A stretch of 64,000 nucleotides of DNA. It comes from Burkholderia sp. Ax-1724 (lineage in GTDB: Bacteria > Pseudomonadota > Gammaproteobacteria > Burkholderiales > Burkholderiaceae). Shown here piece by piece: positions 14,292-23,033 of the stretch. The translations under genes were made by a program, and so were the position numbers. Under the pieces are notes generated by a model. That model searched no databases. It saw only the letters and a program-made list of their open reading frames with translations, and was not told the DNA's origin. How positions within the stretch are numbered: the stretch's first letter is position 1; the number at the start of each line of letters is the position of its first letter. The DNA is taken from the NCBI RefSeq assembly GCF_011752995.1, contig NZ_VWWL01000020.1:104109-168108 (forward strand), read 5' to 3'.

Positions 14292-14330
14292 AGCGGCTTT
14301 GAGTACACGTTTTTCAACGCCAAAGCCGCT
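14292..14330. other. 10-bp inverted repeat, candidate part of oriT
   Basis: AGCGGCTTTG (14292-14301) and CAAAGCCGCT (14321-14330) are perfect arms around a 19-base loop. The site lies upstream of the accessory protein, coupling protein and relaxase genes, where R388 has oriT upstream of trwABC. Relaxases of this class recognise an inverted repeat near nic. No known nic consensus is clear, so this remains a candidate. Confidence 0.4.
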
Positions 14331-14431
14331 CGACAACATCGGGAAATCTGCTGAACGCCATGCCTGGCAATGGTTTGCCGCAGCCGCTCATTTTTATTCG
14401 TTTGTCATGTCGTGGTGCCGCTCGTGGACGT

Positions 14432-14459
14432 TTGCCTTTAGGACTGCCTGGAGTTATTG
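14432..14459 (+). promoter_or_regulatory. Candidate promoter of the transfer block
   Basis: TTGCCT (14432-14437), 16 bases, TTATTG (14454-14459), then the AGGAG ribosome site and the GTG start at 14505. The 16-base spacing matches the two better-supported promoters of the element, but there is no palindromic operator here. Confidence 0.45.
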
Positions 14460-14504
14460 CTGAAGGGGTAGCCGCCGTGCGCGGCGTCCGTTCAGGAGTG
14501 CACC

Positions 14505-14945
14505 GTGGAAAAGCAAACCATCCGCCTCGTCGCCGAGGAGATCGCCCAGGCGAAGGCCCTCGCCGAGGCCAGCAACATGACCGTCGCCGAGTGGTACCGA
14601 GAGACCATCCGCGATCGCCTCACCGGCGCGTCCGCCGTCGCCAGCATTCAGCGCGGGTTCGCCGAAGCGCTGCGCAACTTTCAGCGCGACATCGCCGCGG
14701 TGGACCAGCAACGTCACCAGGTACTCGTGAACCTGATGGCCGCCGCCGCGGAGAAATCGGCCGGTGCGGGACCGGTCGAGGCCGCCAAGCCGGTCTGCCC
14801 GAAATGCGGAGTCGGGCACATGGAACCCAAGCGGTTCACCAAGGGCGAGCACGAGGGCAAGCGGATTTACGCTTGCTCCAACAAGCCATGTTCGCTCTTC
14901 AGTTGGACGCCGGACGGCCAAACCCCCTACACCACGGAGGCGTGA
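14505..14945 (+). CDS. Ribbon-helix-helix/zinc-finger accessory protein, TrwA-position paralogue of the 11688 gene
   Basis: 146 residues with a GTG start at 14505, chosen because AGGAG lies seven bases upstream. Residues 1-45 (QTIRLVAEEIAQAKALAEAS then NMTVAEWYRETIRDRL) fit the ribbon-helix-helix fold of oriT-binding accessory proteins. The C-terminus has CPKCGVGHM...IYACSNKPCSLFSW, a topoisomerase-type four-cysteine finger, as in the 190-residue protein at 11688. Its place before coupling protein and relaxase genes matches trwA of R388. It probably binds oriT and helps recruit the relaxase, and may repress its own operon. Confidence 0.75.
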   Translation: MEKQTIRLVAEEIAQAKALAEASNMTVAEWYRETIRDRLTGASAVASIQRGFAEALRNFQRDIAAVDQQRHQVLVNLMAAAAEKSAGAGPVEAAKPVCPKCGVGHMEPKRFTKGEHEGKRIYACSNKPCSLFSWTPDGQTPYTTEA

Positions 14946-14947
14946 TC

Positions 14948-17434
14948 ATGAGCAAGAAAGCCCACGACGGCATGGTCTATTGGTTCGCCCCGCCGCCCAA
15001 CATCGCGCCCTCGCAAAAATACGCGGTGCGCTTCGTTGCCTTGAAGGAAGCGCTGGCCGGTCTGCTGTTTTATTTCATCACGCTGCCCATCGCGTGGCTC
15101 GCCGGTCCCGGTGACGTGGGCGGGATCGGCCTGCTCGCCGGGATCGGCGATACGTTCGGCGCGCTGTTCCACGCCGTGACGCACGGTCGTTTCTTCGCCG
15201 CCGAAGCGTACAACTTCGCGAACCTCTGGACGTACTACCTCCCGGCGACGCTGGCCCGGCTCGGGCTTGCCTCGATCCTGCCGCTCGGGATGGCAACGTA
15301 CATCTACCGCGACCAGATCATCCCGCGGTGGCACAACATGGTGTACATCAGCGGGCCGCGACTGCTCGACGGGAAGGCGGCGGTGAGCGAAGCGATCCGC
15401 GAAACGAGCGGGCCGTCGTTCTCGGACACACTCACCGACCAAGGGATCGTCGCGGCGGTCCATCGACTGCTCCACCCGCCGAAGAAGAAACCGTACATGT
15501 CGGTTTGCCCGTCGCTCGGCAAGTTCAGCCGGACGTGGTGGACCAAGCACCTGATCATCGTCGGCAAGCCCGGGTCGGGCAAAACGATGATCCTGCTGCA
15601 CATCCTCGACCAGATCGTGCTCGCCCCGATGCTGGGCGCGGTGAAGAACCGGGCCAAGAGCATCATCCTCGACGCCAAAGGCGACTTCACGTCGTTTTAC
15701 AAGACCGCGATGATCCTCAACCCGTGGGACAACCGTTCGGGCATTTGGGACATCGCGAAAGACCTGGCCGACGTATCGGCGGCCAAGATGTTCGCGCAAT
15801 GCCTGCTCCCGGCCAGCGACGGCAACGGGAAGTTTTTCGATGTCGCCAGCCAGAAGATCATGGTCGGCGTGATCCGCACGTTCCACCACACCCACGGCGG
15901 GGAGGGCTACGGATTCACCGAACTGTCGCAGCGGTGCCGGCTGGGCCAGCAGGGCTTGGCCGACCTGTTCGCACCGTACGTCGCCATCGACCCGCACATC
16001 GAGTTGGCCTACAACGACGTGAAGAACCCGGGGCCGACGGTCGATAGCGTGCTGTCCACGCTGTCCAACGGGGCCGCCCTGTTGACCGACCTGGCGATGG
16101 CCTGGCCGACCACGGTTCCCAACGACAAGCGCCCACGCTTCTCGTGCAAGGAATGGTCGTCCGACGACTGGAAAGGCCCGCGCCACATCCTGCTGCGCGG
16201 CAAGAGCGGCAACCCGTTGACCGTGGCGTTCATTTCCGCCCTGTTCAACATGCTCACGCCGCAGATCATGGACCTGGAGGATAGCAAGAAGCGCCACCTG
16301 TTCATCGTCTGCGACGAGTTCACCGCGCCCGGCAAACTGAAGATCGAGCCGTTGATCGACAAAGGCCGGTCCAAGGGCTGCTGCGTCATCTTGGGGTACC
16401 AAGACCCGAGCCAGATCGCAGAAACCTACTCGACGGACACGAAGAAAACGATCCTGTCGATGATCGGTTCCAAGATCATCTGCCAGATCGCGGCCGGCGA
16501 CACGGCCACCGAACTGTCCGAAGCGATCGGGCGGATGCGGGTACTGGTCACGAACACCAGCACCAGCGCGACGCCCGGGGAAAAGGCCAGTCAAACCAGT
16601 AGCCGGAACGAAGAAACCCGCTTGACCGTCGCGACGCACGAACTGTCCGACCCCGAGGTGATCGGCCCGTACGACGTACCGACGTGGCGGGAACCGGCCG
16701 GGTTCCGGGTGCGCGCGATCTTGTCGATGGGCAAGGACGCGTTGCGGTTGTCCTGGCCGGGCCACGACACCGACGCTCGCATCGTGCGGCCGGTGAACGA
16801 TCCGGCCTCGTGGGCGGCGGCCGTCACCGCGCCGCTGTCGCCGACGCCGCAACCGCCGGAGCCGCCGGAGCCGAACGAGCCCGCGCCGGACACCGAAGCC
16901 GCCGACACCAACACCAACACCACCCCCGAAACGGAGCCTTCGGCCCCCGAAACCGCGGCCAGCACCGAAGGCGGTCTCGAGTCCGACGATGCGGGCGATC
17001 CCGACGACCTGATGGGCCTGCTTGACGACGTGGCCGACCCGATGGACGACGACGGCGGCCCCGTGCAGGCGCTCGAACCGCCCGAGGCGCCCGCGCCCGC
17101 ACCCGTCGCCGAGGCGAGCATCGCGGCGAGCGGGGAAACCATCGACGACGGGCCGGAGCAGGTTGTGAGCATCATCACGCGCGACGTGCGCGATCCCGTG
17201 GCCGCTGCGAAACTCGCCAGCAAGGCGCCGACGGAAACCGTGGGCGACGACCTTGACGAGGTGGCCGGCGAGGTCGCACGTTCCTACGCGGCCGATGCGG
17301 TCGGCGAAGCGATCGGCGTGGTCGGACTCGGCGGCCTGCTCGACGCCGTGAAGATCGTGGACATGTACCACGAGAGCAAGACGCCGACCGGCCCGACCAA
17401 GAAGCAGACCACCATCACCGTGCGCGGTCGGTGA
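14948..17434 (+). CDS. Type IV coupling protein (VirD4/TraD/TrwB family)
   Basis: 828 residues, starting two bases after the previous stop. The N-terminus has two hydrophobic stretches (about 27-50 and 95-115). The ATPase part carries Walker A GKPGSGKT near residue 206 and Walker B HLFIVCDEF near 451. Other family motifs include VILGYQDPSQIAETY and the NTSTS region that follows. The last 220 residues are Pro/Glu/Asp-rich and probably unstructured; long acidic tails often contact relaxosome proteins. It pumps the relaxase-DNA complex to the secretion channel. Confidence 0.95.
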   Translation: MSKKAHDGMVYWFAPPPNIAPSQKYAVRFVALKEALAGLLFYFITLPIAWLAGPGDVGGIGLLAGIGDTFGALFHAVTHGRFFAAEAYNFANLWTYYLPATLARLGLASILPLGMATYIYRDQIIPRWHNMVYISGPRLLDGKAAVSEAIRETSGPSFSDTLTDQGIVAAVHRLLHPPKKKPYMSVCPSLGKFSRTWWTKHLIIVGKPGSGKTMILLHILDQIVLAPMLGAVKNRAKSIILDAKGDFTSFYKTAMILNPWDNRSGIWDIAKDLADVSAAKMFAQCLLPASDGNGKFFDVASQKIMVGVIRTFHHTHGGEGYGFTELSQRCRLGQQGLADLFAPYVAIDPHIELAYNDVKNPGPTVDSVLSTLSNGAALLTDLAMAWPTTVPNDKRPRFSCKEWSSDDWKGPRHILLRGKSGNPLTVAFISALFNMLTPQIMDLEDSKKRHLFIVCDEFTAPGKLKIEPLIDKGRSKGCCVILGYQDPSQIAETYSTDTKKTILSMIGSKIICQIAAGDTATELSEAIGRMRVLVTNTSTSATPGEKASQTSSRNEETRLTVATHELSDPEVIGPYDVPTWREPAGFRVRAILSMGKDALRLSWPGHDTDARIVRPVNDPASWAAAVTAPLSPTPQPPEPPEPNEPAPDTEAADTNTNTTPETEPSAPETAASTEGGLESDDAGDPDDLMGLLDDVADPMDDDGGPVQALEPPEAPAPAPVAEASIAASGETIDDGPEQVVSIITRDVRDPVAAAKLASKAPTETVGDDLDEVAGEVARSYAADAVGEAIGVVGLGGLLDAVKIVDMYHESKTPTGPTKKQTTITVRGR

Positions 17435-17439
17435 TCCGC

Positions 17440-17469
17440 AAACGCCCCCTCTATATAGAAGGGGCGTTT
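17440..17469. terminator. Hairpin between coupling protein and relaxase genes
   Basis: AAACGCCCC (17440-17448) pairs with GGGGCGTTT (17461-17469), and the loop itself holds the palindrome TCTATATAGA, so nearly the whole 30 bases can fold. It lies six bases after the coupling-protein stop. Probably a terminator; the AT-rich heart is unusual. Confidence 0.65.
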
Positions 17470-17508
17470 GCTGGACATCGTGCGGATCTGGAGCGAGGAT
17501 GGATCAAC

Positions 17509-17520
17509 GTTGGTGCCAAC
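17509..17520. promoter_or_regulatory. Third copy of the palindromic operator, upstream of the relaxase gene
   Basis: GTTGGTGCCAAC is identical to the core of the operators at 2361 and 10884. A TTGCT sequence lies 35 bases upstream, roughly as in the other two, but I see no clear -10. The relaxase start is 60 bases downstream. The preceding terminator suggests the relaxase has its own, operator-controlled promoter. Confidence 0.65.
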
Positions 17521-17579
17521 TGCATCACCACCCATCCGGCCCGTGACCCCACGGGCCGTTTTCGTTAACGGAGACCCAC

Positions 17580-20500
17580 ATGGTCGTGATCGAACCGCTC
17601 GATAGCCGAGGCGCAACGAAGGGCAAGCGCGGGAAGCCCGGCGTCAACATGCTCGACTACCTGTACGAAGGGCAGGAGCAGCAGCCGGGCTACCTGCTCG
17701 ATGGCACGGAGCAGAACACCAGCGCCTGGCGCGGCGACCTCGCGAAGGCGCTCGGCATCGAGGGGCAGCCGGTCGATCGCACCACGTTGTGGAAGCACGC
17801 GCAGGGCTACATGGGCAACGGCCTGAACGACGTACCGAACGCCGGGGTGCTCGACGACGTGACCGGGCCGGACGGCAAGGTGACGACGCCCGCGCACAAG
17901 GTCGGCCACGCGATGGTCCTCTCCAACGGCAAGGACTTCAGCCTGGCCTACGCCGCCTCGTCCGAGCACGTGCGCGCCCGGATGCTCAACGCGAGCGACA
18001 AGGGCGTGAGCGAGGCGATGGACCTGATCCGCCGTTACACCGAAAGCCGCATCGGCAACCAGCCGGTCGAGACGCGCGGCCTGCTCTACACGACGCACCA
18101 GCACTGGACCGCGCGTCCGGTGTTGGGTAAGACCGCGAAGACGCCCGACGCGAACGCGCCGGAAACGCCCATCGCCGGCATGAACAACGTGTACGGCGAG
18201 CACCAGGCCAACCTGCACGTGCACATCATGCTGCTGAACGCCGCGCTGGCCGACGACGGCACGCCGCAAGGCAAGGTGACGGCGCTGAACGACCGCGACC
18301 TGTACAACCGGAACCTGCAATACGCGGCGGACATGGTCTACAAAGCGACCACGGCCCGCGAACTGATGGACCTCTTCCGGTACGAGAAGGTGATCGAGCG
18401 CGACGCGCTGGGCAACGAAACCGGCCAGATCGACTACCGCATCGTCGGTTTCTCCCAAATGGCGCTCGACCTCTCGTCGGACCGCCAGGCCGAGGCGCTG
18501 AAGCGCGCGGCCGACAAAGGCATGAAGGTGAGCGATGCGTTCTACCAGACCCGCGCGAGCAAGGACAACGAGCCGGCGTACGAGGAACTGATCGCCCCGG
18601 GCGGCTTGTGGGAGCGCCAGATCGGCGCCCTTGTGGCCCACGGTCGCATGGTCGCACCCGACGATTTGTTGCGCCAATCGGCGCACATCGGGCTCGGGCC
18701 GCGCCACGACGACACGATCCTCGAGAACCTGCACAAACGGTTCGGCATCAACTTTTCGCGCGTAGACATGCTGGGCGAACTCGCCAAGGAACACGGTCCG
18801 TTGTTCCCGGCGACCGCGCAGGCGCAAGAGGCGCTGATCGACCAGTTCATGCAGCGCAACAACCTGGAGCGTTACGCTGCCATCGAGAAGGCCGGCCTGC
18901 TCACCTACTCGTCCGGTCTGTACGTCGGGCAAGAGCAGGCGTTCATGCAGAGCGTGCGCGACCGGGCGACCGACGCCCGCACCGCGCTCACCGGCGACAT
19001 CGAGGGGTACCTCGCCGCCTACGAGGCGAAGAAGAGCGCGGAGATGGTCCGCAAGAACGGCCCCGACGCCGAGCCGATCAAAATGTCGGACGAGCAGAAG
19101 GCCGCCGCCCGTATGCTCGCCGGCCCCGGCGGCACCGTGGTGCTGCGGGGCTGGGCGGGCACCGGCAAATCGTTCTCCATCGGTGCGATGACCGACGCAT
19201 GGAAAGCCGAGGGCCGTGAGGTGTACGGCTTGGGCCAGGCGTGGACCGCCGCAACGATGCTCGAAAGCGAGTCCGGCGTGAAAGGTTTGTCGGTCGCCTC
19301 GTTCTTGGCGAAACTCGAAATGGGGACAATCGAAATGGCGCAAGGCGCCGTGGTGCTCGTGGACGAAGGCGGCACGCTGGACGTGCTCACCGGCCGCAAA
19401 CTTCAGGCGGCGGTGGACGCCGTGGGCGGCAAGTTCGTACTCATGGGCGACGACGAGCACCAGCAGCAGGCGATCGGTGTGGGCGGTGCGCAGAACGCCG
19501 CGGTCCGCGCTGGCGCGCCGGTCACGGAGATGACCAACATCAACCGGCAACGGGCCGGCCTCGTCGTGGGCCAAGACGCCAACGGCAAGGACATCCGCAG
19601 TCACAAGGCCATTTCCAACCTGCTGTACGCCAAAAAAGGCCAGGCGGCCGTGGACGCCTTGAAGGCCGAAGGCATGATCGAGGTGGTCGATAAGGGCTAC
19701 CGCGCCGAAATCGAAACGCTCGCGCGGCGATACGTGGACGCGGCAAAGATCGACTGGAAGACCGGGGAAACCGTCATCCGGGACGGCAAGCCGGTACCGT
19801 TGGGGTTGCACCAAAAGGTGATGTTGGCCGGTGAGAACGCCGACGCTGATGCGTTGAACCAGGCCGTGCGTGATCTGCGCCAGCAACGCGGCGAGGTCGG
19901 CGCGGACTTCACGGTGTTGGCCTACAAGCACAACAACAAGATGGGCCGGCAGCAACAGGTGCTGGGCGGGGGCGACCTGCTGCGCTTGGGATCGGTGACG
20001 AAGGAGTACATCGAAAACGACCGAGCCCGCAAGGCGATCAAGGACCAGCGGGCGACCAACCGGAACGCCTACGAAAACGCCAACGTGACCTTCAAGCGCA
20101 AGATCAAGGCGGCGGAGGCGGCGGGGAACCCCACGAAGGCCGCCAAGATCGAGGCCAAGCGGCTCGCGGCCGAGAAGGCGTTCCAAGACCGGGACGTGCG
20201 GCTCCACGAGCAGCAGTTTCGCCACACGTCGGAGGAAATCGAAAAACACCGGCGGCAGCAGCAGTATTTCGACAAGCAGATCGCCGAGGCGCGCAAGAGC
20301 CCCGACGAAACGATCGAGGTCAAGAGCAAGGGCGTCAAGACGGGCATCAGGAAATCCCTTGCACAACTGCTGGCCGAGCGCGACGCCGACGCGTTGAAGT
20401 TCCGGTTGAGCGAACTCGGCGTGCAGAACGGCACCAAAGCGGAAATCGTGGGCTGGCTGGACGACCCGAAGCATCCGGGCGACAAAATCCTCACGCTCAG

Positions 20501-22997
20501 AATCCTCTCGGACCTGCCCGACGACACCAACGCCCGCGGCGATCGTCGGCTGGTCGATGTGCGCACGTGCGATTACCAGCATTTCCAACTGGGTTACGCG
20601 GGCACCAACTTCAGCGCCCAAGGCCAGTCGAAAGAGGCCGCGTTCGTATACGCCGCCGGGATGAACGACCACCAGAAACTGGTCCCCGCGCTCACGCGGC
20701 ACAAAGACCGCATGACCATCGTGGGCAACGAGGAGGACATCGGGAGCCTTGTGAAGGCGATCGAGAAGGACAACCTGAAACTCTTGGCGGAGGACGTGCT
20801 GCGCGACAAGACCGTGCTGAACGCCGGCACCCAGCAGCGGCTCGCCGATCAAGCCGCCGCCGCGCAGGCCAAGCGCGACGAGGTGGCGGCGCACGCCGAG
20901 GCGACGCTGGCGACGTTCAACCTGCGCGTCCGGGCGACGGCACACGACGCCCGCCGCGACGTGATCGCGGCGATGGCCGACGAGCACGCCAAGCGGGCCG
21001 GCGACTCCAACACGTTGAGCGCCGTGGCGAGCGCGGGCGACTCCCAGGCGCTCAACGCCGCGATCCGCGAGCGGTTGAGGCAAGACGGCCGCATTCGGGG
21101 CGCGGACGTGACCTTGACCGTGACGCGTGGCGCCATGATCGACGGCTCAACGTTCACGCCGGAGGCGGACGTGCAGAGCCGCGGGGCCGAGCGGTACTAC
21201 CGTGGCACGCTGGAGGAAACCGGCCGCCGCCTGTACGACCCCGCCGATCCGAAAAGCATGTCGCCCTATGCGCTCATCCGCGGGCGCGACGGCCAGACCC
21301 ACTACGTTCACGGCGTGGACGTACCGAGCGCGATCGAGCGCGCGGGCTTGGCGATCGGCGCCACGGTCGAACTGCGCAAGGGCGGCGGAGAAGCGGTACA
21401 AGTGACCGACCCGGAGCATCCGGGCCAGACCATGCTCACGACGCGCAACGGCTGGACGGCCACGGCGCACGACTTCGCAAAGCACGACGCCGTGCAACGC
21501 GAAGCGTTCGACCGCGACACCGCGCAGCGAGCCGAGGCTCTGAACGCCAAGACCAAAACCTTGTCGCTGGACGTCGCCGAGGGCGACGTGCTGGCGTTCA
21601 ACAGCCCGAAGGCCGCCGCGGTGACGCACGGCTTGACCGATCCGGCGAGCGTGCGCCTGGCGGTCCTCAACGTCAAAGGCGGCGAGCAGCCGGAAATCCA
21701 CGCCCGCGTGATCGGCGCGAACGAGAAGCACCCGGACCACGGCAAGGACATCGTGCTCACGAACGGCGCGGGCGTCGAGCACGCGCACGCCATGCCGCTC
21801 TTCAAGGCCGAGCAACTGGCCGCTGGTAAAACCGTGCAGGTCATGGCCGCCGAAGATGGTCGCATCAAACTGGACGACCTGCGCAAGGTGCAGGCTGCAG
21901 CCGACGCCGTGGTGCTGCGTGGCACCGGCCAGGCGTTCAGCGCCACGGGTACGACGATCGGCCAGACCTTGCACAACCGGACGGACACCACCGAGCGCGC
22001 GCAAGCGGCCCTGCATTCCGTCACGGACCGCGGCGATCGGGCGCCGGTCGCGGTGGTTCACGCGGAGCGCAAACCCGAGGCGTTGAAAGCGCTGGGCCAA
22101 GCCTACGTGGAGAGCCAGCAGCACGACCGGAACAAGATCGCCACCGCCGGGAACGTCGCCGACGTGCGCCAGGTCAACAACGCCGTGCGCGACGCGCTGC
22201 GCGAGGCGAACCTGCTGGGCGCGCAGGACGTGGTGGCGAACCCGACCAGCAAGAGCCCGCTGGCCCTCGCCGACGGCGAGCGCCTGGTACTGCGAAGCGA
22301 GAAGGGCGCGTCGTCGTTCAACCTGAAAGAGCGCCTGGAAGAGCCCGCGCAGGCGACGTACCGCGTTCGCGGACTCGAAACCGACCGCGACAAGGGCGTG
22401 TCGGCGGTGCTGGAGGTCGAGAGCACGAACGCGAAGGACGACGGGCGCATGTTCACGGTCAACGACCGGGCGCTGGCGTACATGACCCACGCCTACGCGA
22501 CGACGCACGACAAGGCCGCCGCCCTGAACCGTACCGAGGTGCTGGCGTACGTCACCGAGAAGGACAAGCCGCAAGCGGTGAGCAACGTGCTCACGAACCC
22601 GGCGCACGGCGCGGTGTACGGCACCACGACCAACGTGCAAACCTTCACCGGCAAGATCGACGGCGCGCAGCGCGTGGCCGCGCAGGCGCTGGATCGGGCC
22701 GCGTCGTTGCAGAACCGCGAAGGGATCGAGCGCGATCAACGGCTCCAGCAGGCCGAGCAGCAGAAGCAGCACGCAGTCGAGCAGGCCCGGGCGGCCGAGC
22801 ACGCGCAGAAGGTACAGGCCGAGGCCCAAGCGACCGCGAGGCGCGAGGCCGACCTGAAAGCCGTGGCCGAGGCCGTCGCGGAGAAGCGCCAGGCCGTCGA
22901 ACGCGAGAAACAGCAGGCGCAGCAGCGAGGCCGGGTGCACGAAATCGAGCACCCGGCGCAGCAACAGCAGCGGCGCGGCCGAGGCATCAGCATGTAA
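17580..22997 (+). CDS. Conjugative relaxase-helicase (TrwC/TraI, MOBF type)
   Basis: 1805 residues. The N-terminal relaxase domain (about 1-330) has tyrosines Y27 and Y29 near its start and the metal-binding HxxxxHxH at H208, H213 and H215 (NLHVHIMLLN). The helicase part has Walker A GWAGTGKS near 522 and a Walker B-like VVLVDEGG near 590, as in RecD-like MOBF helicases. A long C-terminal region to 1805 ends in a Gln/Arg/Ala-rich helix and RRGRGISM. It nicks oriT, stays bound to the strand and unwinds it. Length is typical of TraI of F (1756). It has its own control region at 17509. Confidence 0.93.
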   Translation: MVVIEPLDSRGATKGKRGKPGVNMLDYLYEGQEQQPGYLLDGTEQNTSAWRGDLAKALGIEGQPVDRTTLWKHAQGYMGNGLNDVPNAGVLDDVTGPDGKVTTPAHKVGHAMVLSNGKDFSLAYAASSEHVRARMLNASDKGVSEAMDLIRRYTESRIGNQPVETRGLLYTTHQHWTARPVLGKTAKTPDANAPETPIAGMNNVYGEHQANLHVHIMLLNAALADDGTPQGKVTALNDRDLYNRNLQYAADMVYKATTARELMDLFRYEKVIERDALGNETGQIDYRIVGFSQMALDLSSDRQAEALKRAADKGMKVSDAFYQTRASKDNEPAYEELIAPGGLWERQIGALVAHGRMVAPDDLLRQSAHIGLGPRHDDTILENLHKRFGINFSRVDMLGELAKEHGPLFPATAQAQEALIDQFMQRNNLERYAAIEKAGLLTYSSGLYVGQEQAFMQSVRDRATDARTALTGDIEGYLAAYEAKKSAEMVRKNGPDAEPIKMSDEQKAAARMLAGPGGTVVLRGWAGTGKSFSIGAMTDAWKAEGREVYGLGQAWTAATMLESESGVKGLSVASFLAKLEMGTIEMAQGAVVLVDEGGTLDVLTGRKLQAAVDAVGGKFVLMGDDEHQQQAIGVGGAQNAAVRAGAPVTEMTNINRQRAGLVVGQDANGKDIRSHKAISNLLYAKKGQAAVDALKAEGMIEVVDKGYRAEIETLARRYVDAAKIDWKTGETVIRDGKPVPLGLHQKVMLAGENADADALNQAVRDLRQQRGEVGADFTVLAYKHNNKMGRQQQVLGGGDLLRLGSVTKEYIENDRARKAIKDQRATNRNAYENANVTFKRKIKAAEAAGNPTKAAKIEAKRLAAEKAFQDRDVRLHEQQFRHTSEEIEKHRRQQQYFDKQIAEARKSPDETIEVKSKGVKTGIRKSLAQLLAERDADALKFRLSELGVQNGTKAEIVGWLDDPKHPGDKILTLRILSDLPDDTNARGDRRLVDVRTCDYQHFQLGYAGTNFSAQGQSKEAAFVYAAGMNDHQKLVPALTRHKDRMTIVGNEEDIGSLVKAIEKDNLKLLAEDVLRDKTVLNAGTQQRLADQAAAAQAKRDEVAAHAEATLATFNLRVRATAHDARRDVIAAMADEHAKRAGDSNTLSAVASAGDSQALNAAIRERLRQDGRIRGADVTLTVTRGAMIDGSTFTPEADVQSRGAERYYRGTLEETGRRLYDPADPKSMSPYALIRGRDGQTHYVHGVDVPSAIERAGLAIGATVELRKGGGEAVQVTDPEHPGQTMLTTRNGWTATAHDFAKHDAVQREAFDRDTAQRAEALNAKTKTLSLDVAEGDVLAFNSPKAAAVTHGLTDPASVRLAVLNVKGGEQPEIHARVIGANEKHPDHGKDIVLTNGAGVEHAHAMPLFKAEQLAAGKTVQVMAAEDGRIKLDDLRKVQAAADAVVLRGTGQAFSATGTTIGQTLHNRTDTTERAQAALHSVTDRGDRAPVAVVHAERKPEALKALGQAYVESQQHDRNKIATAGNVADVRQVNNAVRDALREANLLGAQDVVANPTSKSPLALADGERLVLRSEKGASSFNLKERLEEPAQATYRVRGLETDRDKGVSAVLEVESTNAKDDGRMFTVNDRALAYMTHAYATTHDKAAALNRTEVLAYVTEKDKPQAVSNVLTNPAHGAVYGTTTNVQTFTGKIDGAQRVAAQALDRAASLQNREGIERDQRLQQAEQQKQHAVEQARAAEHAQKVQAEAQATARREADLKAVAEAVAEKRQAVEREKQQAQQRGRVHEIEHPAQQQQRRGRGISM

Positions 22998-23033
22998 AAC
23001 GACAACGGGGCCGATCGGCCCCGTTTGTTTTAC
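22994..23033. terminator. Bidirectional terminator after the relaxase gene
   Basis: AACGGGGCC-GATC-GGCCCCGTT (23004-23025) is flanked by a second pair of arms, GTAAAAC and GTTTTAC, giving an extended stem. It serves both the rightward relaxase and the leftward HTH gene, whose stop codon overlaps its right arm. Confidence 0.9.

Noticed and set aside
14927..17371. 814-codon open frame on the minus strand opposite the coupling protein
   Set aside because: Composition is Arg/Val/Gly-rich as expected for the antisense of a GC-rich gene, and the plus-strand frame has clear Walker motifs.
17468..17495. Full copy of the shared promoter before the relaxase
   Set aside because: TTGCT is present but no -10 resembling TAGCCT follows at 16-17 bases, so only the operator core is claimed.
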